Positions 36,084 through 44,789 are shown, numbered from the stretch's first letter. The stretch: 64,000 nucleotides of DNA from UBA7236 sp964463165 (GCA_964463165.1 CAYXBK010000009.1:113344-177343), one strand, 5' to 3'. Notes: generated by a model not told the origin, from the letters alone. Translations and numbers: made by a program.

Positions 36084-37547
36084 ATGCCCAGACACATTTT
36101 TTTATTGCTCGCAATGCGTTTATTTCTGCTTACCAGTTCAGCACAAATTTATGATCAACTGGTATTTAACGATACGATTGACTTCGGACATGGAACTACT
36201 GGTTTTAAATCATTGGAATGGAATGATGGAATTTTGGTTTTAGGCAGCAGGCACGACGGGGCCGCCGATATTTACGGGTTCACCATTACATTTTACGATC
36301 AGACAGGTACTATCATCTGGTCTGAAATTTACAACCACACATTAACCTCCCGTTTATTGGCGAAAGAATTAATCGCATTTAACGACAATTCATTTTATAT
36401 CGGTGGATCATGGCTGGATAGTTCAATTAATTATTATGAAATGTTTATTGCAAAATTTAATAATGAAGGAGACAGTTTGTTTTTCCGGTTTTATTCAGAT
36501 TCTGTAAATAATACTTTAAAGGACATTACCTGTTTTAACGACAATATACTCGCACTTCGTGAACGGCATTTTGAATCGGACAGTGTTTACTCTCATATTG
36601 TAATTCAGAAAATAGACACAGTCGGAAATCTGATCGAGTCGCATGAAGATCCATTGGCCATGCGAGATCCCGCTCAAATTGTGTATGACGACTCAGGGAA
36701 AATATTTGTCGGTGGTATCATGCGTGATTCGCCAACGGATTTTTATCATATTCTGGCTTGTCTCTCAATTTACAACGACGATTTCAGTCCTGCTGCGCCA
36801 CTTAGTTTTACAACACCAGATGGCGGTATCAACAGTTTTTTTGGAGATATGCAGATCCTGAATAATTATTTATACGTGACTACACTTTCTCTGATTTCAG
36901 GTCCGGGATCGAATCCATATCAAACACGCATCTCCAAGATTCAATTACAACCGGTAGCCGGTGTTTACCTTGCAAATGCATTAATTGGTCCAGAGGCTTT
37001 CTCATTGGGGATTTCTCCAACCGGAATTTTAAATGACTCGATTTTAATAATGAACATCAATGATGGAGTCCAGAAATTTTATGCAGTTGACACCGGATTA
37101 AATCAGATTTGTGAATTCAGATTTCCAGTTTTTGCGGAAGATGATTATATATATAATTTGAATGGTGTTTTTGACAATCAATTATTTGCATCAGGCTTCT
37201 CGGTTTTTGATAATCTGTATAACAGGGAATGGAATGTATTGACGGAGAATATGGATCTGTATTTTAAATCCGGATGTATGCTCACGGAAATAGGCCAAAC
37301 GGAAAATCCGCCGTTAAACATAAAATGTTTTCCTAACCCTTTTCAAAATACATTATATCTGACAGCGAATGAAGATTTCACAAACGGGAATTATTATTTG
37401 TATGATATTTCCGGGCAATTAATGGCAAGTGGTGATTTTCACGCAGATCTCACATTACAACTTCCGGCGTTGGCAAACGGGATTTATTTTATGAAAATAA
37501 CCAATAACGATGAATGGGTTTCGTTTAAGCTGGTTAAAGAAAATTAA
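36084..37547 (+). CDS. Secreted protein with T9SS type A sorting domain, probable beta-propeller
   Basis: 487 residues with a signal peptide (MPRHIFLLLAMRLFLLTSSAQ). The body has repeated strands like GDSLFFRFYSDSVNN, LIESHEDPLAMRDPAQIVYDDSGKIFVGG and TAVYLANALIGPE, a pattern of secreted propellers that tell kinetic or event-like data (delta-60-type), but no clear family. The end FPNPFQNTLYLTANEDFTNG to YFMKITNNDEWVSFKLVKE is a type A sorting domain, so it is exported through the T9SS. Convergent with the EnvC-like gene, with an 18-bp gap and no clear terminator. Confidence 0.8.
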   Translation: MPRHIFLLLAMRLFLLTSSAQIYDQLVFNDTIDFGHGTTGFKSLEWNDGILVLGSRHDGAADIYGFTITFYDQTGTIIWSEIYNHTLTSRLLAKELIAFNDNSFYIGGSWLDSSINYYEMFIAKFNNEGDSLFFRFYSDSVNNTLKDITCFNDNILALRERHFESDSVYSHIVIQKIDTVGNLIESHEDPLAMRDPAQIVYDDSGKIFVGGIMRDSPTDFYHILACLSIYNDDFSPAAPLSFTTPDGGINSFFGDMQILNNYLYVTTLSLISGPGSNPYQTRISKIQLQPVAGVYLANALIGPEAFSLGISPTGILNDSILIMNINDGVQKFYAVDTGLNQICEFRFPVFAEDDYIYNLNGVFDNQLFASGFSVFDNLYNREWNVLTENMDLYFKSGCMLTEIGQTENPPLNIKCFPNPFQNTLYLTANEDFTNGNYYLYDISGQLMASGDFHADLTLQLPALANGIYFMKITNNDEWVSFKLVKEN

Positions 37548-37565
37548 AAGATTTTTTAGTGCAGA

Positions 37566-38948
37566 TTATTTATTGATCCATAATGCCGGATCAAGCAGCA
37601 CTGTATTTTTCCATATCTCGAGATGCACTTCCGTTTTATCTTCTTCGGGGTTTTTCCATGCAGTGCCGATGCGTTGTTTCGTTGTGATTTTATCACCTGC
37701 TTTTACGCTTACATCCGAAAGATTTGTATAAACAGAATAATATTCACCGTGTTTTATGATCACACCTTTCTGAAACGACGGATTAAAAATTACATTCACC
37801 ACCGAACCGTCAAATATCGATCGCACTGCCGCATCATCCGTTGTTAAAATATCGATTCCGTTATTTTCCACCATGATATCTTTTAAAACCGGATGCGCAT
37901 GTTTTCCAAACCGCTCGGTTATTGTACCTCGTTCAACAGGCCAGGGCAGTTTTCCTTTATTGCCTTCAAAATTTTTGGAGATGAGCTGCATCTCGGGAGT
38001 TAATCCGAGATTTACCGTAGATGCTGTTTTGGTTGTTGCGGTTTCCGTTGTTGTTTTTGTAGTGGTTTTTGTTTCTGTTCCTGCCGTTGTTTTACTTTCT
38101 GCTTCTTTTTTCTTTGCAGCTTCGGCGGCAGCAAGTGCCGCTTTTTCTTTTTCCTTTTTTATTTCTTCCGCAATTACAGACTGAATTTTTTTATTCAGAT
38201 CAGCGGCGTCTTTTTTCTTTTTGTCGATTTGTTTTTTCAGGTCTTTTTCCTGTGCCTGCAGCGATTTTAATGTTTTATCCTTTTGCGATTTTTCACTGTC
38301 GAGTTTGCTTTTTTCTTTTTCTTCTTTACTCAGCAATTCCTGTTTTTCGTCTTTGTCTTTTTTTATACTTTCGAGTTTTCCTTCCAGTTTTCCCGTCATC
38401 ATTTCAATTGCATCGATCTGTTCTTTGCGGAAAGAATGAAATGTTTTTACATATTGTATCCGTTCAAATGCATCATTTATGCTTTTTGCAGAAAAAATAA
38501 AATGCAGCGGTTCAAACTTCTGGTCATTCACATATGTGTAATAAACCATTTTTGCATACTGCTCTTTCAATTCGGTCATATCATCCTGCATGCTTTGAAT
38601 GGTAGACGATGTTTCATTGATCTGCTGATCAACCGATTTTACCTGCTGTGAAATATTGCCGATCACTTCTTCACGGATATCGATCTTCCGGTTTAATAAT
38701 TTTAATTCGTTGAGAGAATTTTCTTTTTTCTTTTTTGTGGAGTTTAAAAGATCTTCTGCATCGTCAATTTCGTTCTGGAGTTTTTCATATTTATTCTGCA
38801 AAGTTTTTTTATCGCCGGTTTGAGAAAATGCCGGGTTTGAAAAAAATGCAATGAAGAAAAATAAAATAAGGGCAGAAGAGATTGAACAGGAATTATTCAA
38901 TCTTTTTATACTTTGGATTAATCGAGAAGGCGAAATCAATCGGTTCAT
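37566..38948 (-). CDS. EnvC-like murein hydrolase activator, degenerate LytM domain
   Basis: 460 residues. A signal peptide (about 20-43) precedes a long coiled coil (about 45-275) and a Lys/Ala-rich linker. The C-terminal LytM/M23 domain (about 345-458) has the fold signature (FGKHAHPVLKDI, DGSVVNVIF, GDKITTKQRIGTAW), but the two His of the zinc site look replaced: the HxxxD position reads NNGID and the later HxH position reads YTNLS. It should therefore activate an amidase rather than cut peptidoglycan itself, as with E. coli EnvC. It overlaps the DUF4292 gene by 56 bp and ends an envelope operon. Confidence 0.88.
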   Translation of the reverse strand: MNRLISPSRLIQSIKRLNNSCSISSALILFFFIAFFSNPAFSQTGDKKTLQNKYEKLQNEIDDAEDLLNSTKKKKENSLNELKLLNRKIDIREEVIGNISQQVKSVDQQINETSSTIQSMQDDMTELKEQYAKMVYYTYVNDQKFEPLHFIFSAKSINDAFERIQYVKTFHSFRKEQIDAIEMMTGKLEGKLESIKKDKDEKQELLSKEEKEKSKLDSEKSQKDKTLKSLQAQEKDLKKQIDKKKKDAADLNKKIQSVIAEEIKKEKEKAALAAAEAAKKKEAESKTTAGTETKTTTKTTTETATTKTASTVNLGLTPEMQLISKNFEGNKGKLPWPVERGTITERFGKHAHPVLKDIMVENNGIDILTTDDAAVRSIFDGSVVNVIFNPSFQKGVIIKHGEYYSVYTNLSDVSVKAGDKITTKQRIGTAWKNPEEDKTEVHLEIWKNTVLLDPALWINK

Positions 38949-39657
38949 TTAAAGTAACTTTTGTGAATTCAATCGTGGCTTTGTAATCTGTCTGGGCGTC
39001 GATCAGTATTGTCCGAATAAACGCAAATGGCTTCCCTTCTATTTTATCAAATCCCGAATAGGTGAGAGTCATATTGCGCTGCTGCCCCAAATCTTCGATA
39101 AACATACGGCTCAGTTCAAAAGCGGAAGTCAGCCAAATTGAATTTTTATACACAGTATTTTGAGAGAATAGTACATATTTGTCGTCAGCCACTCCCATTG
39201 AAAGTGAAGCACTGTCGTAAAATACAGGATTACCCGCGATCATATTCTGCAGATCTGCAAAGGAAATTTCCAAAGCAAATTGCTGCTGAATAAATTCAAA
39301 TCCTTTTGAAAGATATGTTTGGTTCAGCCGGTCAATGATTTGTACCGAGTCGGGCGTGATGCGCATGCGTGCGCCTTCAATACCGATCACCCGCAGTGAA
39401 ATGCCGATGATGGAATCAGCAACCATATCGATTTGCGCTGAAACACTCTGGTTGATATCCGGGCCTGTTACTTCAATTTTTGATTTGGAAGAAAATGTTT
39501 GAAAAGAAATTCTGTTGTTCTGAATTTCAGTATTTAGTTCAGTTGCAGATAATGATTTTATTTTATTTCCGAAAATACCACCGGTTGTTTTGCAGCCGTA
39601 TTGCAATATCGCAAAACTGAAAACCAAAATGAAAAAAGTATGATTTAGTCTGCTCAT
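38893..39657 (-). CDS. DUF4292 lipoprotein, LolB-like candidate
   Basis: 254 residues with lipobox LQYGC. The mature domain (about 55-245) has IDMVADSIIGISLRVIGIEGARMRITPDSVQII, alternating strands of an incomplete beta-barrel as in LolA/LolB-type lipoprotein carriers. DUF4292 is common in Bacteroidota and often next to TPR and M23 genes. A role in inserting lipoproteins into the outer membrane has been suggested for the fold (inference here). It follows the TPR gene by 6 bp and overlaps the EnvC-like gene by 56 bp. Confidence 0.82.
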   Translation of the reverse strand: MSRLNHTFFILVFSFAILQYGCKTTGGIFGNKIKSLSATELNTEIQNNRISFQTFSSKSKIEVTGPDINQSVSAQIDMVADSIIGISLRVIGIEGARMRITPDSVQIIDRLNQTYLSKGFEFIQQQFALEISFADLQNMIAGNPVFYDSASLSMGVADDKYVLFSQNTVYKNSIWLTSAFELSRMFIEDLGQQRNMTLTYSGFDKIEGKPFAFIRTILIDAQTDYKATIEFTKVTLNEPIDFAFSINPKYKKIE

Positions 39658-39663
39658 CGCATT

Positions 39664-41436
39664 TTATTCGTAATATTTTTTATCGTTGATCTTTTTATCG
39701 ATCATATCTGAAGTGCCGCCCAGTTGTTTCGCTTTTGTCCATGCTTCAACGGCTTCCTCCACATCTCCTAAATTAAATAATACATCGCCGTAATGTTCAA
39801 CAATCACACCGCTTTTATCACCGCCGTGCTGCATTGCTTTTTCAAGCCATTTTTTTGCATCATTGTATTTGCCGTTCTGGAATAATACCCATGCATATGT
39901 ATCTTCCAGCGACGATTCGTTCGGGGCAAGTTCAAGCGCATGTTTGGCAAGTGCTTCTGCTCTGTCGAGGTGTTCTTTGCGCAATGAAAGATAATAGGCG
40001 TAATTATTTAATGCATAGGGATTATCCGGATTCAACTGCAAACTGCTTTCAAATGCTTTATCGCTTTCTTCATAATTTTTTAAATCATTGTAAGCATCTC
40101 CCATCGCGGTATACATATCTGCACGCAGTTTTGCATTTGAAACGGCAAATGGTAAGCCGCGTTTCAGCACTTTTACGGCACCTTCATTATCCTTTAAATT
40201 CTTTAATGCAATTCCATTGAAATAATAACAAACAGGTTGCAGGGGATATAATTCAATTGCCTGGCCCGAAATCACTTTTAAGGAATCGTAATTGCGCAGA
40301 TCCGAATCAATATAAAATAATTTCACCCACACATCAAAAACATCAGATCGTATCGCAACAGATTTACGGTAATTTATTCTCGCTTCCTTTAATTGCGACA
40401 AATAATAAAGAAAATCTCCCCGCATGGCAAATGCTTTTGCATCTTCCGGATGCGCTGCCGTAAGCAGCTCTGTCCATGCGAGCACCGAATCTTTCAGCAG
40501 AAATTCTTTTTTATCGATTGAATCAACAAAAGGCACGAGATAAAATATTTTCTTATCGATATTGCCATCCGGGTTTGAAAATACCGTGCGCAGAATACGA
40601 AAATATTCCTGTGCATTTCCAGAACTTCTTGCGAGATCTGCTTTTTTAAATTGCAGATCCGGATTGTTCGGATCCATCAATAATAATTCTTCAAAAATTT
40701 TATTTGCTTCTTCCACCTGCCCGGTTACCTGATATGCCTCGGTGAGCATATATAAATATTGTGGCGCTTCCGGATTCATTTTATGCAATTTCAATAAAAC
40801 CTCAATTGCTTCTTCCGGTTTGTTCTGCATAATAAACAAGCGCTGCATTTCAAGCAATACCTGTTCGTCTTCACCCATTTTTGAAATAAGATCTTCAAAT
40901 ACTTTTAAGGCCTCGGGGTAATTATTTTGTTTTTCAAATATAAATGCAAGCTGATAGTAGGCATCTCTGTTTTGCGGATCTATGGAAATTATTTTCTGAT
41001 ATGTTTTAACCGCTTCATCATAATAATTTGCATAGGTGAGAATATCTGCGAAGAGTAATTCGAAATATACATTTTCCGGTGCAATATCAACCGAGCGTTT
41101 TGCGTAATTCAATGCATCATTTACCTGCCCCGTTTTGTAATATATTTTTGCAAGCTCATAAAAGGAAGGGGCGTTATTCGGATCTAGCTTCAGCACTTCT
41201 TTAAATGCACTGTTCGCTTTTTCATAATCGCCCATCGCAACATATTTACAGCCATCGATAAAAAAGCGCTCAACATTCGCCGTGTCAACTTCATTGCGGC
41301 TTTTACTCGAAGTGGTTTGAACTGTTTGTGAAGGGCGGCCCGGACTATTTGCCTGTTTTGTTGTATTGCAGGCAGAGAAAATTACCGTTAAAAAAAAGAT
41401 ATGGATTAATAATGTAAATGACTGGAATTTCTTCAT
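39664..41436 (-). CDS. TPR-repeat lipoprotein
   Basis: 590 residues with a lipobox (FSAC). About 12-14 tetratricopeptide repeats cover most of the protein, with the usual W/L/Y-G-A/F/A/P pattern (AFKEVLKLDPNNAPSFYELAKIYYK, YLLYADILTYANYYDEAV-like and ALNNYAYYLSLRKEHLDRAEALAKHAL). TPR lipoproteins of this type act as scaffolds for complexes at the outer membrane. The start overlaps the nucleotidyltransferase stop by 4 bp (41433-41436), and the DUF4292 gene is 6 bp downstream. Part of a conserved-looking envelope cluster. Confidence 0.88.
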   Translation of the reverse strand: MKKFQSFTLLIHIFFLTVIFSACNTTKQANSPGRPSQTVQTTSSKSRNEVDTANVERFFIDGCKYVAMGDYEKANSAFKEVLKLDPNNAPSFYELAKIYYKTGQVNDALNYAKRSVDIAPENVYFELLFADILTYANYYDEAVKTYQKIISIDPQNRDAYYQLAFIFEKQNNYPEALKVFEDLISKMGEDEQVLLEMQRLFIMQNKPEEAIEVLLKLHKMNPEAPQYLYMLTEAYQVTGQVEEANKIFEELLLMDPNNPDLQFKKADLARSSGNAQEYFRILRTVFSNPDGNIDKKIFYLVPFVDSIDKKEFLLKDSVLAWTELLTAAHPEDAKAFAMRGDFLYYLSQLKEARINYRKSVAIRSDVFDVWVKLFYIDSDLRNYDSLKVISGQAIELYPLQPVCYYFNGIALKNLKDNEGAVKVLKRGLPFAVSNAKLRADMYTAMGDAYNDLKNYEESDKAFESSLQLNPDNPYALNNYAYYLSLRKEHLDRAEALAKHALELAPNESSLEDTYAWVLFQNGKYNDAKKWLEKAMQHGGDKSGVIVEHYGDVLFNLGDVEEAVEAWTKAKQLGGTSDMIDKKINDKKYYE

Positions 41437-42437
41437 GCTGTAGTTGTATAATCACCAATGCTCAGATCATCTGCTTTTCCTGAAATATTTGTGAAATTGC
41501 CGATCATCGAATTTACAATATTTTTATCTGAAATAGTTACGCCGGTTTGCAGGATTGAATTTTTAATAATGGAATTTTTAACGGTTGAATTATTTCCAAT
41601 GGAAACATGCGGGCCGATCACTGAATTCTCCAGCACAACATTTTCGCCGACATAACAAGGTTCAATAATGATCGCATTATTTTTTTTCAGCGAATTGTGA
41701 ATTAACGTTTCCTTTTGTTTTTTTAACTCAAGCACCCGCTGATTCGTATACACTGTTGCATCTTTATTTCCGCAATCGAGCCATTCATCCACTTTGCCGG
41801 GAACGAATTTAAATCCCTGTTTGCGCATCGTATCCAGTGCGTTGGTGAGCTGGTATTCACCTTTTTCTTTTATATCGTTGTCGATGAGATATTGCATTTC
41901 ATTTCTGAGCCTGTCTCCGTCTTTGATGTAATAAACGCCGATAATCGCTAAATCGGATACAAATTCTTTTGGTTTTTCTACAAAGTTTCTGATATAGCCC
42001 TCTTCGTGTAATTCCACTACGCCAAAATTCTGCCAGTCGTTTACTTTATTCACCCAGATCACGCCGTCTTTTTCTTTGTCGATCTTAAAATCCGTTTTGA
42101 AAAGTGTATCAGCAAATGCGATGATGATATGGCCGCTCACCGTATCACCTGCACATAAAATCGCATGTGCCGTTCCGAGTGGTTGATCCTGGTAACAAAT
42201 TTTTCCTTTTGCGCCGACTGATTCGGCAATTTTGATCAGGCTGGCTTCAACTTCTGCCCCAAAATGCCCGACAACAAAAGCGATTTCTTCGATCTGTTCG
42301 TCGGTAGTTTGTGCAATATCTTCCACCAACCGTTGAACGATCGGTTTGCCTGCAACAGGAATCAATGGTTTCGGAACCGTAAGTGTATGCGGCCGCATGC
42401 GTTTTCCCATGCCCGCCATCGGAATAATGATCTTCAT
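41433..42437 (-). CDS. Sugar-phosphate nucleotidyltransferase with beta-helix tail
   Basis: 334 residues from ATG at 42437; a Met four codons earlier is less likely. The N-terminal Rossmann domain has IPMAGMGKRMRPHTLTVPKP, the GxGxRxxPxTxxxPKP nucleotide-binding signature, then GTAHAILCAGD, FADTLF and GVVELHEEGYIRNFVEKP. Residues about 240-334 form a left-handed beta-helix (NSVIGPHVSIGNNSTVKNSIIKNS), as in RmlA/GlmU-type enzymes. It makes a nucleoside-diphosphate sugar, probably dTDP- or UDP-glucose or a GlcNAc derivative (exact sugar not decided). Translationally coupled to the TPR gene. Confidence 0.88.
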   Translation of the reverse strand: MKIIIPMAGMGKRMRPHTLTVPKPLIPVAGKPIVQRLVEDIAQTTDEQIEEIAFVVGHFGAEVEASLIKIAESVGAKGKICYQDQPLGTAHAILCAGDTVSGHIIIAFADTLFKTDFKIDKEKDGVIWVNKVNDWQNFGVVELHEEGYIRNFVEKPKEFVSDLAIIGVYYIKDGDRLRNEMQYLIDNDIKEKGEYQLTNALDTMRKQGFKFVPGKVDEWLDCGNKDATVYTNQRVLELKKQKETLIHNSLKKNNAIIIEPCYVGENVVLENSVIGPHVSIGNNSTVKNSIIKNSILQTGVTISDKNIVNSMIGNFTNISGKADDLSIGDYTTTA

Positions 42438-42622
42438 ATCGGGTTGCAAAGATAGGGCAGAAGGGGTGGAGTTGGTGAGAGAATCGCAATTGCGAAATTC
42501 GAATTGAACAAAATTGCGAATTGTAACATATCGGTATGAATGGAGTCACACTATTTTCCGGACTTTATTGAATTGTGAAGCGAACTTTATCATAATTAAA
42601 AGCAATCATGCGTCCGCACCTT

Positions 42623-42685
42623 CTACATTCAATATTCTTTATTGAATACTCAATATTTTTTCTCCTTTCTCCTTTTTCCTCCCTG
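42623..42685. repeat. Heptamer array directly after dut stop codon
   Basis: Nine units in 7-bp register: CTACATT, CAATATT, CTTTATT, GAATACT, CAATATT, TTTTCTC, CTTTCTC, CTTTTTC, CTCCCTG. It ends at 42685, next to the dut stop (42686-42688). The motif drifts from AT-rich to pyrimidine-rich along the array. Confidence 0.75.
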
Positions 42686-43120
42686 CTATTTCCCCGTATG
42701 CCCAAATCCGCCCGCATCTCTTTCCGTTGACGAAAGTTCATCCACATTGATCCATTCCACTTTTTCATGTTGTGCAATGATCATTTGTGCGATTTTATCA
42801 CCGTGATGTATGCGGTATGTCTGATCGGATAAATTCACCACGATCACTTTTATTTCGCCGCGATAATCCGCATCAATTGTTCCGGGCGTATTGAGCAATG
42901 TAATGCCGCTGTTAATTGCAAGTCCGCTGCGTGGACGAATTTGTGCTTCATATCCATCCGGCAATTCAATAAAAATTCCGGTCGGGACAAGAATGCGTTC
43001 CAATGGTTTTAATTCAATTGGCTCAGAAATATTTGCACGCAGATCCATGCCGGCAGAATGTGTTGTTGCATAGGTTGGATTTGTGTTGGAAGATTTGTTG
43101 ATGATTTTTATGGATAGCAT
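42686..43120 (-). CDS. dut: dUTP diphosphatase
   Basis: 144 residues, trimeric dUTPase family. All five motifs are visible: SAGMDLRA (1), RPRSGLA (2), NTPGTIDADYRGEI (3, Asp and Tyr at the active site), GDKIAQMII (4) and ERDAGGFGHTGK (5, the glycine-rich P-loop-like tail, His in place of the usual Ser). It hydrolyses dUTP to dUMP and pyrophosphate, limiting uracil in DNA and feeding thymidylate synthesis. The gene is flanked by tandem arrays on both sides and lies inside an envelope cluster. Confidence 0.95.
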   Translation of the reverse strand: MLSIKIINKSSNTNPTYATTHSAGMDLRANISEPIELKPLERILVPTGIFIELPDGYEAQIRPRSGLAINSGITLLNTPGTIDADYRGEIKVIVVNLSDQTYRIHHGDKIAQMIIAQHEKVEWINVDELSSTERDAGGFGHTGK

Positions 43121-43130
43121 AAATGGATGT

Positions 43131-43207
43131 GAGTATTGAGTTGTGAGTATTGCGACGTGGTAGTATAGATTTGAGTAATTAGTATTGAGATTTGAGACTT
43201 GGCGATG
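43131..43207. repeat. Heptamer array between dut and the flippase gene
   Basis: Eleven units in exact 7-bp register: GAGTATT, GAGTTGT, GAGTATT, GCGACGT, GGTAGTA, TAGATTT, GAGTAAT, TAGTATT, GAGATTT, GAGACTT, GGCGATG. It fills the 89-bp gap between the dut ATG (43120) and the flippase stop (43210). Confidence 0.85.
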
Positions 43208-43209
43208 AT

Positions 43210-44706
43210 TTATGTTTTATTTCTTTTTAAGAAGGATTTAATTAAGACTGAGAGATCGAGCCACCAGGTGATGGCAGCAAATATGCCGAATAAAATAATC
43301 CGGGATAAAATAGTAACGGTATGATTTGACGAATGATTTAAAATATATAAACCGATCAAACATAAAATAACCGAGCTGATCAGATAAAATAAAATCTTTC
43401 GCAAATTATAAGGCACATGATAATGTTTTTGTCCGATGATCCAGCTCAATACCACCATACTGAAATAACAACCGAAGGTTGCCCATGCAGAACCCGCATA
43501 CCCTATCACCGGAATTAAAAGATAATTCATGATCAATGTGATCAAAGCACCTGCGATAGGAATTATTGTTGCAAATGCAGTTTTATCTGTGAGTTTATAC
43601 CAAACACTCTGATTATAATAAATACCGAGAAATAAATTCGCTAATAATAATACGGGAACAATATATAAACCTGCATGGTATTCTTTTCCGATGATGATTT
43701 TAAAAATATCGGGAAACATCCCCACACCTAAAAAAATAAAACAGCAGATGATCACAAAATATTTCATCACCTGCGCATAAACCAGTTTTGCATTTTTTTC
43801 GCCGGATTGATTGAAGAAAAACGGCTCAGCACCCATGCGAAAACCCTGCACGGCGAGTGTCATGAAAATAGAGATTTTATATACCGCACTGTAAATACCA
43901 ACCTGTTTTAAATTTTCCTCAGTTGTGCCCGGCAGCCAGTATTTCAGCAGGATACGATCCAGAGTTTCATTGATCATTCCTGCAAGCCCGATAATAATGA
44001 GTGGTGCGCCATAGCGCATTAATTTTTTCCAGATCGCAGCATCGAAATGGAACCGCAGCCAGGAAGGAACGAAAATAAAAAATGTAACAGCACTTGCAAT
44101 TAAATTGGCAATAAACACATAGGCCACTCCATTTTCCGGGCGATAGGTAAAACCTACTTTTTCAAACATTGTATAATTATGTAATAATGCAGGCAACAGA
44201 AAAAAGAAATTTAAGAATATATTGATGCCGATATTCAGGAGTTTGATCGAAAAATATTTCCAGGGCCTTCCTTCGATACGCAATTTCGCGAAGGGAATAT
44301 TTACAAGAGTATCAAATGCAATGATCAATGCAAAAAACACCACGTAATTTCCGTGGCCGGGATATTTCAATTCTGTGGCGATATTTCCCGAAGTAAATAA
44401 TAAAATAAGTGTGAGTATTGCCGTTGAAATTACAAGTGATAATTGTGCAGTTGAAAACACTTTGTTTTTATCCAGTGTTAATTCATTTTTAGATGCAAAA
44501 CGGAAATAGGCTGTTTCCATACCATACATAAAAAGTACATTCAAAAAAGTAACATATGCATAGAGTTCGGAGATCGCACCATAATCTGCCTGGTTGGTGA
44601 ATACACGTGTATGCAGCGGCGCCAGCATATAATTGAGCATGCGGACTAGTATGGTGCTCAATCCATAAACTGCAGTTTGTGATGCAAGTTGGCGCAAAGG
44701 GCGCAT
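43210..44706 (-). CDS. Polysaccharide biosynthesis flippase (MOP/Wzx-like)
   Basis: 498 residues with 12-14 hydrophobic helices over the whole length. The N-terminal MRPLRQLASQTAVYGLSTILVRM and PLHTRVFTNQADYGAISELY match lipopolysaccharide and O-antigen flippases of the MATE-like MOP superfamily. It would move lipid-linked sugars across the inner membrane. It leads the minus-strand cluster dut, nucleotidyltransferase, TPR, DUF4292, EnvC-like. The lipid-linked sugar cannot be told from sequence. Confidence 0.85.
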   Translation of the reverse strand: MRPLRQLASQTAVYGLSTILVRMLNYMLAPLHTRVFTNQADYGAISELYAYVTFLNVLFMYGMETAYFRFASKNELTLDKNKVFSTAQLSLVISTAILTLILLFTSGNIATELKYPGHGNYVVFFALIIAFDTLVNIPFAKLRIEGRPWKYFSIKLLNIGINIFLNFFFLLPALLHNYTMFEKVGFTYRPENGVAYVFIANLIASAVTFFIFVPSWLRFHFDAAIWKKLMRYGAPLIIIGLAGMINETLDRILLKYWLPGTTEENLKQVGIYSAVYKISIFMTLAVQGFRMGAEPFFFNQSGEKNAKLVYAQVMKYFVIICCFIFLGVGMFPDIFKIIIGKEYHAGLYIVPVLLLANLFLGIYYNQSVWYKLTDKTAFATIIPIAGALITLIMNYLLIPVIGYAGSAWATFGCYFSMVVLSWIIGQKHYHVPYNLRKILFYLISSVILCLIGLYILNHSSNHTVTILSRIILFGIFAAITWWLDLSVLIKSFLKRNKT

Positions 44707-44717
44707 GGTGTAAAGAT

Positions 44718-44789
44718 AATGTGCTGGTTAGCTAATGTGCTAATGTGCTGAAGTGCTGATGTGATAATGTGATAATGTGATAATGCGTT
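44718..44789. repeat. Octamer array upstream of the flippase gene
   Basis: Nine units in exact 8-bp register: AATGTGCT, GGTTAGCT, AATGTGCT, AATGTGCT, GAAGTGCT, GATGTGAT, AATGTGAT, AATGTGAT, AATGCGTT. It starts 12 bp upstream of the flippase ATG and ends 52 bp from the stop of the GEVED protein. Confidence 0.85.

Noticed and set aside
38069..38651. Several plus-strand Phe-rich frames opposite the EnvC-like gene
   Set aside because: They mirror the Lys-rich coiled coil (AAA/GAA read as TTT/TTC on the other strand); low-complexity shadows.
42247..42549. Minus-strand Arg/Cys-rich 100-codon frame at the start of the nucleotidyltransferase gene
   Set aside because: Frame-shifted reading of the conserved nucleotide-binding region; no independent support.
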